DNA of 64,000 bases from Chitinophagaceae bacterium DXS (GCA_030345135.1 CP128386.1:2443677-2507676); one strand, 5' to 3'. Shown: positions 1 to 9,333, numbered from the stretch's first letter. Program-made: numbers and translations. The notes: generated by a model not told the origin, from the letters alone.

Positions 1-303
1 ACAAAATCCAAATCAAAATCAGTCTTGATCAGGATTATCGGATTAAAGGATTAACGGGATAATAATCTCACAATCCACTAATCCTCCAAATCCCGATCCG
101 GACAAAATCCAAATCAAAATCAGTCTTGATCAGGATTATCGGATTAAAGGATCAACGGGATAATAATCCCACAATCCACTAATCCGCCAAATCCCGATCC
201 GGACAAAATCCAAATCAAAATCAGTCTTGATCAGGATTATCGGATTAAAGGATTAACGGGATAATAATCTCACAATCCACTAATCCTCCAAATCCCGATC
301 CAG
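1..303. repeat. Three tandem copies of a 101-bp repeat
   Basis: Copies begin at 1, 102 and 203 and differ at only a few positions; a fourth decays after about 304. The array may extend left of the window. Each unit is built of ATTAATCC / GGATTA-like words in both orientations, so a unit can fold on itself. It fills the whole stretch upstream of ilvD, and no gene or clear promoter is visible in it. Related AATCCC words recur at 23445-23515. Confidence 0.9.
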
Positions 304-340
304 ACAAAAAAATCCTAATCAATAAAATAATCTCAATCAA

Positions 341-2026
341 ATGAGCGATCTGAATAAATACTCAAAGGTTTTAACACAAGACGAAACACAGCCGGGAGCA
401 CAGGCAATGTATTATGCTATCGGTTTTAAAGAAGAAGACTTCAAGAAAGCACAGGTAGGTATTGCAAGCATGGGATGGGATGGTAATCCTTGTAACATGC
501 ACCTGAATGATCTGGCTACAAGTGTAAGGAAAAGCATAAATGCAACAGAAGGATTGCTGGGCTTGCGTTTTCACACTATTGGTGTGAGCGACGGTATCAG
601 CATGGGTACAGATGGTATGCGTTATAGCCTTGTTAGTCGTGATGTTATCGCCGACAGTATTGAAACAAATGCAGGCGCTCAGTATTATGACGGATTGGTT
701 TGCATTCCGGGTTGTGATAAAAACATGCCAGGCTCTTTGATTGCGATGGGAAGGTTAAATCGTCCTTCTATCATGCTATACGGTGGAACAATTGCTCCGG
801 GCCATTATAAAGGACAGGACCTGAACCTGGTAAGTGCATTCGAAGCATTGGGTCAAAAGATTGCAGGCAACATCAGCGAAGGGGATTTTAAAGGTATTGT
901 TCAACATGCTTGTCCGGGTGCCGGTGCATGCGGTGGTATGTACACTGCAAATACAATGGCCAGCGCTATTGAGGCTTTAGGTATGAGCCTGCCTTATTCT
1001 TCTTCCAACCCTGCTTTAAGCAAGGAAAAACAACAGGAATGTGAAGCTGCCGGTGCTGCAATAAAAATATTGTTGGAGAAAGATATTAAGCCACGCGACA
1101 TCATGACGCGTAAAGCTTTCGAAAATGCGATCACCGTTATCATGGTGTTAGGTGGAAGCACAAACGCAGTATTACACCTGATTGCGATTGCAAAAAGCGT
1201 GGATATGCCTTTAACACAGGATGATTTCCAGGCGATCAGCGACCGGGTTCCTGTATTGGCTGACTTCAAACCAAGCGGTAAATACCTGATGGAAGATCTT
1301 CACCAGTATGGAGGTGTTCCTGCAGTGATGAAATACTTATTGAGCAAAGGTTTGTTGCATGGGGATTGCCTGACTGTAACAGGAAAAACTGTTGCAGAAA
1401 ATCTCGAAGACGCTCCAACACTTGACTTCGACCAACAAAAAATAATTATGCCGCTGGAAACGCCGTTAAAAGCTACAGGGCACTTACAAATATTATACGG
1501 TAACCTTGCAGAAGGCGGAAGCGTTGCAAAGATCTCCGGTAAAGAAGGTGAGCGTTTTGAAGGAACGGCAAGGGTATTCGACGGAGAACATGACCTGATC
1601 AAAGGTCTGCAAAGCGGAAGAGTTCACGCGGGTGATGTTGTTGTGATCAGGAACATCGGTCCTAAAGGAGCTCCTGGTATGCCGGAAATGTTGAAACCAA
1701 CAGGCGCTATCATCGGTGCTGGTTTAGGTAAAACAGTAGCCTTGATCACCGACGGACGATTCAGCGGCGGAACGCATGGATTTGTTGTGGGCCATATCAC
1801 TCCCGAAGCGTATGAAGGTGGTTTGATCGGACTGGTAGAAGACAATGACATCATTGAAATAGATGCTGTTAAAAATACACTTACGCTAAAAGTAGCTGAA
1901 GATGTAATTGCACAGAGGAGAGCAGCATGGAAAAAACCAGCATTGAAAGCAACAAAAGGTATTTTATACAAATATGCCCAGTGCGTTAAAACAGCCGCAG
2001 AAGGTTGTGTAACGGATGAAGCGTAG
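341..2026 (+). CDS. ilvD: Dihydroxy-acid dehydratase
   Basis: Dehydrates 2,3-dihydroxy-isovalerate and 2,3-dihydroxy-3-methylvalerate to the 2-keto acids that precede valine and isoleucine; a cytosolic Fe-S enzyme of the IlvD/Edd family. The 561-residue length is normal. Visible signatures are GCDKNMPG (Cys125), [10 protein letters not shown] (Cys191 and Cys197) and GRFSGGTHG near the C terminus with the catalytic serine. Cys51, Cys125 and Cys197 have the spacing of three-cysteine DHADs, which suggests a [2Fe-2S] rather than a labile [4Fe-4S] cluster; that is inference. It is the first gene of the ilv cluster, 132 bp before ilvB. A heptad array of GGTATCA-type words begins a few bases after its TAG. 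Confidence 0.97.
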   Translation: MSDLNKYSKVLTQDETQPGAQAMYYAIGFKEEDFKKAQVGIASMGWDGNPCNMHLNDLATSVRKSINATEGLLGLRFHTIGVSDGISMGTDGMRYSLVSRDVIADSIETNAGAQYYDGLVCIPGCDKNMPGSLIAMGRLNRPSIMLYGGTIAPGHYKGQDLNLVSAFEALGQKIAGNISEGDFKGIVQHACPGAGACGGMYTANTMASAIEALGMSLPYSSSNPALSKEKQQECEAAGAAIKILLEKDIKPRDIMTRKAFENAITVIMVLGGSTNAVLHLIAIAKSVDMPLTQDDFQAISDRVPVLADFKPSGKYLMEDLHQYGGVPAVMKYLLSKGLLHGDCLTVTGKTVAENLEDAPTLDFDQQKIIMPLETPLKATGHLQILYGNLAEGGSVAKISGKEGERFEGTARVFDGEHDLIKGLQSGRVHAGDVVVIRNIGPKGAPGMPEMLKPTGAIIGAGLGKTVALITDGRFSGGTHGFVVGHITPEAYEGGLIGLVEDNDIIEIDAVKNTLTLKVAEDVIAQRRAAWKKPALKATKGILYKYAQCVKTAAEGCVTDEA

Positions 2027-2031
2027 AAAGG

Positions 2032-2130
2032 TATCAGGTGTGAGGTATAAGGTGTAAGGCGTAGGAATGAGGTTATTGTACAGAGACGAAGATCCACCTT
2101 TCACTATTGACCATTCACCATTCACTTTTA
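2032..2130. repeat. Heptad arrays between ilvD and ilvB
   Basis: Two word families follow one another. The first (about 2033-2075) is GGTATCA-like with drifted copies. The second (about 2099-2130) is CACTATT / CACCATT. The inverse forms of both families occur elsewhere in the window. The two are not complementary to each other, so no hairpin is expected here. Confidence 0.75.
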
Positions 2131-2158
2131 TTAATTGATCATCAAGTAATTCATCATT

Positions 2159-3907
2159 ATGAGTAACTCAACCATATTGGACGCAGCAGAAACGAAAAAA
2201 CAGGTTGCAGAAGCACCCAAAACCATAAGTGGTTCACAAGCCGTTCTTGAAGCTTTCCTGGCTGAAGGAGTGGATACTATTTTCGGCTATCCCGGAGGCG
2301 CTATTATGCCTATTTATGACGCGTTGTACGATTACACTGACAGACTGGAGCACATACTGGTCCGTCATGAGCAGGGGGGCATACATGCCGGGCAGGGATA
2401 TGCAAGAGCTTCCGGCCGCGTGGGTGTGGTGTTTGCGACAAGCGGTCCCGGTGCAACAAACCTGGTTACAGGTCTTGCTGATGCGATGATCGATAGTACA
2501 CCTCTTGTGTGTGTAACAGGTCAGGTATTTGCGCACCTGTTGGGTACTGATGCCTTCCAGGAAACGGATGTGATCAATATAACCACACCGGTTACCAAAT
2601 GGAACTACCAGGTTACTGATGCTACAGAAATTCCTTCTGTTCTTGCTAAAGCATTTTACATCGCAAAGACTGGCAGACCAGGTCCCGTGTTGATCGATAT
2701 CACAAAGAATGCACAGTTGCAGATGTTTGAATATTCAGGTTATACTCCTTGTAATCATATCAGAAGCTACAAGCCAAAACCAACTGTCCGCAAAGAATAT
2801 ATCGTTGAAGCAGCAAAACTGATCAACGAAGCTAAAAAACCTTTCGTAATTTTTGGACAAGGTGTTATCCTTGGTCGTGCTGAAAAAGAATTCAAAGCTT
2901 TCATAGAAAAGACAGGACTTCCTGCTGCATGGACCATCATGGGTATGAGCGCCATTCCAACGGATCATCCTTTAGGAGTTGGTATGCTGGGTATGCATGG
3001 TAACTATGCTCCCAACGTTCTAACAAACGAATGTGATGTATTGATTGCGGTGGGAATGCGTTTTGATGACCGTGTTACAGGTAGACTGGACAAATATGCC
3101 AAACAAGCACAGGTTATTCATTTTGATATTGATCCTGCTGAAATAGACAAGAACGTAAAATCAGCCGTTCCTGTTTGGGGTGACTGTAAAGAGACGCTTC
3201 CATTGTTGACCGATTTGCTTGAAAAACGTGATCATTCAGAATGGCTGGCTAAGTTCCGTGAACTGGAAAAGAAAGAAGTGGAAGAAGTGATCAATGAAGA
3301 ATTAAATCCTTCTACAGAGATCCTGACAATGGGTGAAGTATTAAAAGTGCTCAACGAATTAACGGATGGCAACGCAATCATCGCTACAGACGTTGGACAA
3401 CACCAAATGGTCGCTTGCCGTTACGCGAAGTATAACAATACCATGAGCAATGTAACTTCCGGCGGTCTTGGCACAATGGGCTTCGGCTTACCTGCTGCAA
3501 TCGGTGCTAAATATGGCGCTCCTGACAAGACTGTTGTTGCTATCATCGGTGACGGTGGTTTTCAAATGACTATTCAGGAATTAGGAACAATCATGCAATT
3601 TGGTGCTGCAGTAAAGATCCTGATCCTGAACAACCAGTTCCTCGGAATGGTGCGTCAGTGGCAGCAATTGTTCCATGACAAACGTTATTCATTTGTTAAT
3701 ATCACCAGCCCTGATTATGTACAGGTAGCCAAAGGCTATGGCATTGAAGGCAAAAAAATTGATCAGCGGGCAGATTTAAAAAACGCAGTAAAAACCATGT
3801 TGGATCATGACGGGGCATATTTGCTGGAAGTAATGGTGGGTAAAGAAAACAACGTGTTCCCAATGGTTCCGCAAGGTTGCGGAGTCTCCGAAATAAGGCT
3901 TAAATAA
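2159..3907 (+). CDS. ilvB: Acetolactate synthase, large catalytic subunit
   Basis: Condenses pyruvate with pyruvate or 2-ketobutyrate, the first common step to valine/leucine and isoleucine; uses thiamine diphosphate, Mg2+ and FAD. The 582-residue protein has the family order: N-terminal PYR domain with the cofactor-activating glutamate in VRHEQGG (Glu71), a central FAD-binding domain, and a C-terminal ThDP domain with GDGG (Asp465) followed by LNNQFLGM. The start has about 25 extra residues before the conserved ISGSQAV block, normal for the phylum. It lies just before the regulatory subunit ilvN, separated by a 96-bp gap that holds an inverted heptad repeat. Confidence 0.97.
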   Translation: MSNSTILDAAETKKQVAEAPKTISGSQAVLEAFLAEGVDTIFGYPGGAIMPIYDALYDYTDRLEHILVRHEQGGIHAGQGYARASGRVGVVFATSGPGATNLVTGLADAMIDSTPLVCVTGQVFAHLLGTDAFQETDVINITTPVTKWNYQVTDATEIPSVLAKAFYIAKTGRPGPVLIDITKNAQLQMFEYSGYTPCNHIRSYKPKPTVRKEYIVEAAKLINEAKKPFVIFGQGVILGRAEKEFKAFIEKTGLPAAWTIMGMSAIPTDHPLGVGMLGMHGNYAPNVLTNECDVLIAVGMRFDDRVTGRLDKYAKQAQVIHFDIDPAEIDKNVKSAVPVWGDCKETLPLLTDLLEKRDHSEWLAKFRELEKKEVEEVINEELNPSTEILTMGEVLKVLNELTDGNAIIATDVGQHQMVACRYAKYNNTMSNVTSGGLGTMGFGLPAAIGAKYGAPDKTVVAIIGDGGFQMTIQELGTIMQFGAAVKILILNNQFLGMVRQWQQLFHDKRYSFVNITSPDYVQVAKGYGIEGKKIDQRADLKNAVKTMLDHDGAYLLEVMVGKENNVFPMVPQGCGVSEIRLK

Positions 3908-3909
3908 TT

Positions 3910-3998
3910 GAAAATGGAAAATTGACAGTTGAAAATTAATCTGTCGGTTGTTCCATATAATTATCATTATCAATTTTCAATTGTCAACTGTCAATTTT
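3910..3998. repeat. Inverted heptad arrays in the ilvB-ilvN gap
   Basis: Left arm: four heptads of GAAAATT / GACAGTT type at 3910-3937, starting three bases after the ilvB stop. Right arm: CAATTTT, CAATTGT, CAACTGT, CAATTTT at 3971-3998, ending five bases before the ilvN start. A 14-bp block is perfectly complementary (3918-3931 with 3985-3998), giving a hairpin inside the operon. Confidence 0.88.
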
Positions 3999-4003
3999 AA
4001 AAG

Positions 4004-4594
4004 ATGTCAAAACAAGAATTCACAATAACGGTATATACAGAAAACCAGATCGGTTTACTTAACCGCATCGCAATTATTTTCTCACGCCGTAAGATCAACA
4101 TAGAAAGCCTGAACACATCTCCTTCTGAAGTTGAAAGTGTACACCGCTTTACAATTGTGATCAACGAAACAGAAGATGTAGTTCGCAAACTTTGCCGCCA
4201 GATAGAAAAGCAGGTTGAAGTGTTGAAAGCATACTACAACACCAACGAAGAATTGGTTTGGCAAGAACTGGCTTTGTACAAAGTACCGACTGACGTAATT
4301 GCTGAAAAAGTAAAAGTAGAACGTTTACTTCGTCAATACGGCGCGAAAGCAGTCGTGATCCGCAAGGACTATACTGTATTTGAAACTGCAGGTCACCGTG
4401 AAGAGATCGATACTTTGATCAAAGCGCTTGAACCATACGGATTGATTGAATTCGTTCGCAGTGCAAGAGTTGCCATTATAAAAGCCAGCAAAGGCTTCCA
4501 CGAAAAGTTGAAAGAATTCGACCAGGCAGAACCGGCAGAAGAAGTTATAGAAAACGAATTCCTGGATAAACAGGATGAAGTGTTCACAATGTAA
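4004..4594 (+). CDS. ilvN: Acetolactate synthase, small regulatory subunit
   Basis: Binds the large subunit, raises its activity and confers feedback inhibition by branched-chain amino acids. The 196-residue protein opens with an ACT domain (residues 4-75; FTITVYTENQIGLLNRIA, then RRKINIESLN) and continues with the ALS_ss C-terminal domain. The acidic C-terminal tail (about residues 175-196) is typical of Bacteroidota versions. It follows ilvB and precedes a DinB-like gene that interrupts the pathway genes. IlvH is an equally valid name. Confidence 0.95.
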   Translation: MSKQEFTITVYTENQIGLLNRIAIIFSRRKINIESLNTSPSEVESVHRFTIVINETEDVVRKLCRQIEKQVEVLKAYYNTNEELVWQELALYKVPTDVIAEKVKVERLLRQYGAKAVVIRKDYTVFETAGHREEIDTLIKALEPYGLIEFVRSARVAIIKASKGFHEKLKEFDQAEPAEEVIENEFLDKQDEVFTM

Positions 4595-4599
4595 ACAAG

Positions 4600-4636
4600 T
4601 TGTACGTGATAAGTTATACGTTTTACGTTGTGAAAG
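4600..4636. repeat. Short GTTATACGTT-type heptad array after ilvN
   Basis: Words such as GTTATAC and GTTTTAC at 7-bp spacing begin within about ten bases of the ilvN stop. The same family forms the paired arms around the dps/osmC terminator at 46784-46947. No partner arm is visible here. Confidence 0.6.
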
Positions 4637-4687
4637 CATCATGGAAACGGATTGATTTTATTGTTAGAGAAACGTTCATTTAACCAC

Positions 4688-5224
4688 ATGCAATACACCA
4701 CAAAATACATTAGACGAATAAGAGAAATATTTCTCGGGCTGATAGAAGATTTGAGTATTGAGCAATTGAATGAAATACCGGCAGGCTTCAATAATAATAT
4801 TGTTTGGAATTTTGGACATATAATCACAAGCACTACTGCACTTTGCTATATAAGTTCAGGTGTTGATAAGCATGCAGACAATCCATATTTCGACAAATAC
4901 AAAAAAGGAACAAGGCCGGAAAGTTTCATAACGGAAGAAGAACTAAATGACTTGAAAAGGCTTGCATTCGCTAACCTGGACAAAATTGAAAGTGATCTGG
5001 CGGCAAACAGGTTTGAGCAAATACAGCCTTTTGCTACAGGAACATTCAAGTATGAAATGCACTCGATTGAAGAAGTTCTTACCTGTGCCACCGCACACGA
5101 AAGTCTTCACCTGGGCATAGCAAACGCAATAAAAAAACTGGTTACATCAGATTATTATAAACAACAAACACAAACGAACTTGAACCTTGAGAATCTTAAA
5201 TCTCAAATTTCAAATCTCTCATAA
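4688..5224 (+). CDS. DinB-like four-helix-bundle protein
   Basis: A 178-residue member of the DinB/YfiT-like superfamily, metal-binding four-helix proteins that in characterised cases act as thiol-dependent S-transferases; substrate unknown here. Visible motifs are the early NNIVWNFGHII segment and the late ATAHESLHLG segment, which carry the His residues expected to bind metal. The ATG at 4688 is preferred over an upstream TTG (4652) because the family starts just before TKYIRRI. It sits between ilvN and ilvC with no known link to the pathway. Its last dozen residues are encoded by an AATCTCA-type heptad array that runs through the stop codon, so the tail is probably recent. Confidence 0.8.
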   Translation: MQYTTKYIRRIREIFLGLIEDLSIEQLNEIPAGFNNNIVWNFGHIITSTTALCYISSGVDKHADNPYFDKYKKGTRPESFITEEELNDLKRLAFANLDKIESDLAANRFEQIQPFATGTFKYEMHSIEEVLTCATAHESLHLGIANAIKKLVTSDYYKQQTQTNLNLENLKSQISNLS

Positions 5225-5253
5225 AAACCAATCTCAAAATTTCAAAACAAATA
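5185..5253. repeat. AATCTCA heptad array across the dinB stop codon
   Basis: Words AATCTTA, AATCTCA, AATTTCA and AATCTCT follow at 7-bp spacing inside the last codons of the DinB-like gene. They continue after its TAA (5222-5224) towards ilvC. Coding and non-coding parts share one repeat, so the array grew across or created the gene end. Confidence 0.75.
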
Positions 5254-5260
5254 AACCAAA

Positions 5261-6310
5261 ATGGCAAAATTAAATTTTGGCGGAGTGGAAGAAAATGTAG
5301 TAACTCGTGAAGAGTTTCCACTTAGCAAAGCTCAGGAAGTTTTAAAAAATGAAACAATAGCTGTTATCGGGTATGGCGTGCAGGGTCCTGGCCAGGCTTT
5401 AAACCAACGCGACAACGGAATCAACGTTATCGTTGGTCAGCGTAAAAATTCCAAAACCTGGGATAAAGCAATAGCTGATGGTTTTGTTCCTGGTGAGACC
5501 TTATTCGAAATTGAAGAAGCGTTACAACGCGGTACCATTATCTGCTACCTGTTAAGCGATGCTGCTCAGATTGAATTATGGCCAACAGTAAAAAAGAATT
5601 TAACTCCAGGTAAAGCATTGTATTTCTCTCATGGCTTTGGTATCACTTTCAACGAGCAGACTGGCATCGTTCCCCCTGCTGATGTTGATGTATTCCTTGT
5701 TGCTCCTAAAGGTTCAGGAACTTCTCTTCGCAGAATGTTCTTACAGGGTCGCGGCTTAAACAGCAGCTACGCTATTTACCAGGATGCTACCGGCAAAGCT
5801 AAAGAGCGCGTTATCGCTTTGGGTATCGCAGTAGGAAGCGGTTACCTGTTTGAAACAGATTTCAAGAAAGAAGTATTCAGCGACCTTACAGGTGAGCGCG
5901 GTACTTTGATGGGTGCTATCCAGGGTATCTTCGCTGCTCAGTACGATGTATTACGCAGCAAGGGCCACTCTCCTTCTGAAGCTTTCAACGAAACAGTTGA
6001 AGAGCTTACACAAAGCCTTATGCCGTTAGTAGCTGAAAACGGTATGGACTGGATGTATGCTAACTGCTCCACAACTGCACAACGTGGTGCGTTAGACTGG
6101 TGGAAAAAATTCCGTGATGCTACAGCTCCTGTATTCAACGAATTATATGAAAGCGTGGCAACAGGCCAGGAATCTAAACGCTCTATCGACAGCAACAGCA
6201 AAACTGACTACCGTGAAAAACTGGAAGTTGAGCTGAAAGAACTGCGCGAAAGCGAAATGTGGCAAGCTGGTAAAACAGTTAGAAGCCTGAGACCTGAGAA
6301 TCAAAAATAG
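5261..6310 (+). CDS. ilvC: Ketol-acid reductoisomerase
   Basis: Isomerises and reduces 2-acetolactate or 2-aceto-2-hydroxybutyrate to the dihydroxy acid that IlvD uses; needs Mg2+ and NADPH. The 349-residue protein is a short-form KARI. The Rossmann motif GYGVQGPGQALN is followed by VGQRKNSKTW, whose Arg and Ser suit NADPH. The C-terminal knotted domain is recognised by the segments around SDLTGERGTLMGAIQG and VEELTQSLMPL. Downstream, an inverted heptad pair fills the gap to ilvA. Confidence 0.97.
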   Translation: MAKLNFGGVEENVVTREEFPLSKAQEVLKNETIAVIGYGVQGPGQALNQRDNGINVIVGQRKNSKTWDKAIADGFVPGETLFEIEEALQRGTIICYLLSDAAQIELWPTVKKNLTPGKALYFSHGFGITFNEQTGIVPPADVDVFLVAPKGSGTSLRRMFLQGRGLNSSYAIYQDATGKAKERVIALGIAVGSGYLFETDFKKEVFSDLTGERGTLMGAIQGIFAAQYDVLRSKGHSPSEAFNETVEELTQSLMPLVAENGMDWMYANCSTTAQRGALDWWKKFRDATAPVFNELYESVATGQESKRSIDSNSKTDYREKLEVELKELRESEMWQAGKTVRSLRPENQK

Positions 6311-6318
6311 ATTTAGAA

Positions 6319-6478
6319 GTGAATGGTCAATAGTCAATAGTGAAAGGTGTTGCCTGCTTAATAAACTGGCAACAGCTTTCATTTTGACAAATAAAATTGG
6401 CTTTTCACACAATCGACCTGTAAAAAAATTGCAGGTAAGCTTGCATTTTTCACTATTGACTATTCACTTTTCACTATC
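6319..6478. repeat. Inverted GTCAATA heptad arrays between ilvC and ilvA
   Basis: Left arm: GTGAATG, GTCAATA, GTCAATA, GTGAAAG (6319-6346), eight bases after the ilvC stop. Right arm: CACTATT, GACTATT, CACTTTT, CACTATC (6451-6478), nine bases before the ilvA start. A 13-bp block is perfectly complementary (6333-6345 with 6448-6460). A smaller pair built on CCTG and CAGG lies within the loop. Confidence 0.92.
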
Positions 6479-6487
6479 ACTTTACCA

Positions 6488-7741
6488 ATGAACGCTACCG
6501 ACACCGTGTATAAGCTCAACTTTCACGAAGCCTCTTTCAGGTTGAAGAAAGTCGTGAACAGAACGCCTTTAATGCTTAATCTGAATCTTTCCCGCAGGTA
6601 CAACGCGAATGTGTACCTGAAGCGTGAGGATCTTCAGATTGTTCGTTCCTACAAATTGCGTGGCGCGTACAATATGATGAGTGCACTGCCTGCAGAAAAA
6701 ATGCAGAATGGTGTAACTACAGCCAGCGCCGGCAACCATGCCCAGGGATTTGCATACAGCTGCAAAAAGCTGAACATTAAAGGAGTAGTGTTTATGCCGA
6801 TTATCACTCCCAAACAAAAGGTAAACCAAACCAAAATGTTTGGAGAAGATAATATCGAAATCAAATTGGTGGGTGATACGTTTGACGATTGTGCCAATGC
6901 CGCAAAAGCCTATACGGAAGAACATTCCATGACCTTCATCCCTCCTTTTGATGATTATCGTATCATCGAAGGTCAGTCAACCGTTGGCGTTGAAATACTG
7001 GAAGATCTTTCCAATATTGATTATCTCTTTGTACCTGTTGGAGGCGGAGGGCTTGCTTCAGGTGTAGGTTCATACTTTAAAACATTTTCCCCTCAGACAA
7101 AAGTAATCGGGCTTGAGCCGGAAGGTGCTCCATCTATGTTTGAAGCGCTGAAAGCTGGTCATCCTGTTTTACTGGACAACATTGACCGCTTTGTTGATGG
7201 CGCTGCGGTGAAACGTGTTGGAGATCTTACTTTCAACATCTGCAAAGATGTTTTAGATGATATGCGTCTTGTCCCCGAAGGGAAAGTCTGCACTACCATC
7301 TTAAAATTGTACAACGAAGATGCGATTGTTGCTGAGCCTGCGGGTGCTTTATCTATAGCAGCCCTGGACGATTTCGCGGACCAGATAAAAGGCAAAACGG
7401 TTGTGTGCATTGTTAGCGGCAGCAATAATGATATTGATCGCATGCCTGAAATTAAAGAACGCTCTCTTCAATATGAAGGCCTGAAACATTATTTCCTTAT
7501 TCGCTTTGTGCAAAGACCCGGCGCATTACGCGACTTCCTGAACTTTGTACTTGGTCCTACCGACGATATCAAGCGGTTTGAATATGTACACAAAACCAAC
7601 AAAGAAATTGGTCCCGCACTGGTTGGTATTGAATTACAAAACAAACACGACTACCAGGCGTTGATTGAAAAAATGCTTCAATACAACATAGACTTTACTG
7701 AGTTGAATAAGAATGATACATTGTTTGGATACCTTGTTTAG
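6488..7741 (+). CDS. ilvA: Threonine ammonia-lyase (threonine deaminase)
   Basis: PLP-dependent conversion of threonine to 2-ketobutyrate and ammonia, the committed step to isoleucine. The 417-residue protein has the catalytic domain (about 15-325) with the PLP lysine in RSYKLRGAYN (Lys56), the phosphate-binding SAGNHAQGFA loop and the GGGGLASG loop. A single ACT-like regulatory domain follows (about 335-417, YFLIRFVQRPGALRDFLNF), as in short IlvA enzymes. It closes the ilv cluster. The AG of its TAG is the first two bases of an AGCT-type heptad array. Confidence 0.96.
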   Translation: MNATDTVYKLNFHEASFRLKKVVNRTPLMLNLNLSRRYNANVYLKREDLQIVRSYKLRGAYNMMSALPAEKMQNGVTTASAGNHAQGFAYSCKKLNIKGVVFMPIITPKQKVNQTKMFGEDNIEIKLVGDTFDDCANAAKAYTEEHSMTFIPPFDDYRIIEGQSTVGVEILEDLSNIDYLFVPVGGGGLASGVGSYFKTFSPQTKVIGLEPEGAPSMFEALKAGHPVLLDNIDRFVDGAAVKRVGDLTFNICKDVLDDMRLVPEGKVCTTILKLYNEDAIVAEPAGALSIAALDDFADQIKGKTVVCIVSGSNNDIDRMPEIKERSLQYEGLKHYFLIRFVQRPGALRDFLNFVLGPTDDIKRFEYVHKTNKEIGPALVGIELQNKHDYQALIEKMLQYNIDFTELNKNDTLFGYLV

Positions 7742-7895
7742 CTATGAGCTTTCAGCTGTGAGCTATTAGCTTTCCACCTGGTAGATCTAAGCGAAAACGT
7801 CAGCTTCCAAACAAATCAGAGATCTAAAAATCAGACATCCGAAATTAGAAATCAGACATCCGAAATTTCCATTTTCAATTGTCAACTGTCAATTT
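7740..7895. repeat. Three heptad word families in series after ilvA
   Basis: AGCTATG-type heptads run from 7740 (inside the ilvA stop) to about 7774. AATCAGACATC-type words follow at about 7821-7864, then CAATTGT/CAACTGT words at about 7871-7895. The last family overlaps the only plausible start of the next gene. Confidence 0.85.
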
Positions 7896-8589
7896 TCAAC
7901 TGCTTCTCCTTCTCGCCGTTGGTGCTATCGCCGCAGTATTGCTGCGTAAATTAACTCCATTAGCGGGCATTGCAGGCGCCTGTGTCGGCTGGTTGGTATA
8001 TTTAGGTGCCGGATATGCGGGAATCGCTGTAATGGCTTCATTTTTTATTTTGGGAACTGCTGCTTCCTCGTGGCAGTATAATAAGAAAGCACGGCTATTA
8101 ATAGCGGAACAAAACAAAGGCCGGCGAACAACGGGCCAGGTATTAGCAAATGCAGGCATAGCGGGATTAATGGGTTTACTTACAGTTTTCCTTCCACAGT
8201 ATACTACTTTGTCAGGCTTGATGATGGCGGCATCTTTTTCATCTGCAACCGCAGATACACTGTCTTCTGAGTTGGGAAATGTTTACGGCAAACGATTTTA
8301 CAACATTCTTACATTAAAAAAAGATACACGCGGACTAAACGGTGTTATTAGTCTTGAAGGCACATTAGCCGGATTTGCGGGCAGTGCGCTCATCGCCGTA
8401 GTCTATGTTCTGTTTACAAAGCAGGTCTCGCATTTTTGGATCATCGTTATCGCCGGCACTATTGGCAATCTTACAGATTCTTTACTCGGCGCATCATGGG
8501 AAAGAAGACATCTATTGAATAACAATGCAGTCAATTTTCTTAATACTTTAGTAGCTGCACTTTTCTGCCTTCTAATAAGTTTTCTTTAA
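7879..8589 (+). CDS. DUF92 family membrane protein
   Basis: A 236-residue polytopic membrane protein of the DUF92 family (TIGR00297 type), whose plant relative VTE6 is a phytyl-phosphate kinase; the bacterial role is unknown. Hydrophobic segments lie near residues 7-60 and 95-125 and towards the C terminus. The conserved core SFSSATADTLSSELG and the GTLAGFAGS and GASWERR segments are visible. No ATG exists before residue 52 and an in-frame stop lies at 7846, so a TTG at 7879 is taken as the start. That codon and the following NFQ lie inside a dispersed CAATTGT/CAACTGT heptad array, so the native start was probably replaced by repeat sequence. Confidence 0.8.
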   Translation: MSTVNFQLLLLLAVGAIAAVLLRKLTPLAGIAGACVGWLVYLGAGYAGIAVMASFFILGTAASSWQYNKKARLLIAEQNKGRRTTGQVLANAGIAGLMGLLTVFLPQYTTLSGLMMAASFSSATADTLSSELGNVYGKRFYNILTLKKDTRGLNGVISLEGTLAGFAGSALIAVVYVLFTKQVSHFWIIVIAGTIGNLTDSLLGASWERRHLLNNNAVNFLNTLVAALFCLLISFL

Positions 8590-8783
8590 TTTTCTAAATC
8601 CGTTCAACTTTTCACATCCTGCGGTGTTGTACTGCTATCCTACTGCATCATTCAAAAAAAAATGAGCCAGCATCGGGACAATTACAGCGTTACCCCATTG
8701 AAAAAAATCCTCCTTTTTTTGCACTCCTGTCCAAATTGCCCCTGCTCGTTCGTCATAACCAAGAACGCATAAAATCTTCTTTT

Positions 8784-9266
8784 ATGTCAAACTCAATTAA
8801 TAGCCTTGCACTGATTATTAATTTGAATGAACGGCTCTTTTTAAACACCCTGGAGGGATTTACAGAGGATCTGGCAAAGGAAAGAATAAGCGACCATAAC
8901 AATCCCGTTATCTGGATTGCAACACATACCGCATGGGCCAGGTTCAACATGTCAATGTTGCTGGGCAAGCCCATCACCAATCCTTATGCAGGAATGTTTG
9001 AAAACTTCAGGCCATATAGCGAATCAGATCAATTTCCTTCGCTGGAAAAGCTCAAAGCTGACTGGCACAATGCAAGTGAGCATGTTAAAGGTGCCATACA
9101 AAATGTAACGCCAGAGCAGCTTGAAACGGATGCCCAAAGGGGAAATCCGATTGGAGATTCTACAAACGGCGGCACGCTCGCCTTCCTTGTTCAGCACGAG
9201 AGCTACAGTATAGGTCAACTAGCTTTTCTGAAAAAATTCTATACAAAAGAAGCAATGAAATATTAA
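8784..9266 (+). CDS. DinB-like protein, ECF-associated cluster
   Basis: A 160-residue DinB-superfamily four-helix protein. The characteristic metal-site histidines are in WIATHTAWARF and VQHESYSIGQLAFL. The ATG at 8784 gives the usual family N terminus; an upstream non-ATG start at 8736 would add residues unlike the family. It opens a run of small cytosolic genes (DinB, YCII, VOC, YCII, TfoX-N) that ends in an ECF sigma factor. DinB proteins are regular companions of such sigma factors in Bacteroidota. Its substrate is unknown. Confidence 0.82.
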   Translation: MSNSINSLALIINLNERLFLNTLEGFTEDLAKERISDHNNPVIWIATHTAWARFNMSMLLGKPITNPYAGMFENFRPYSESDQFPSLEKLKADWHNASEHVKGAIQNVTPEQLETDAQRGNPIGDSTNGGTLAFLVQHESYSIGQLAFLKKFYTKEAMKY

Positions 9267-9333
9267 TGATTCCAATTATTGCTAATCGCTTCAATTTGAG
9301 CTTTTTTAATATTTATAACAAAATCGCTCTGCC

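Noticed and set aside
1-303. CRISPR-like look of the 101-bp array
   Set aside because: The unit is too long and repeats throughout; there are no variable spacers.
8651-8770. Possible short ORF of about 36 codons before the DinB-like gene
   Set aside because: Composition is not protein-like, there is no family resemblance, and it overlaps a T-rich hairpin-like stretch.
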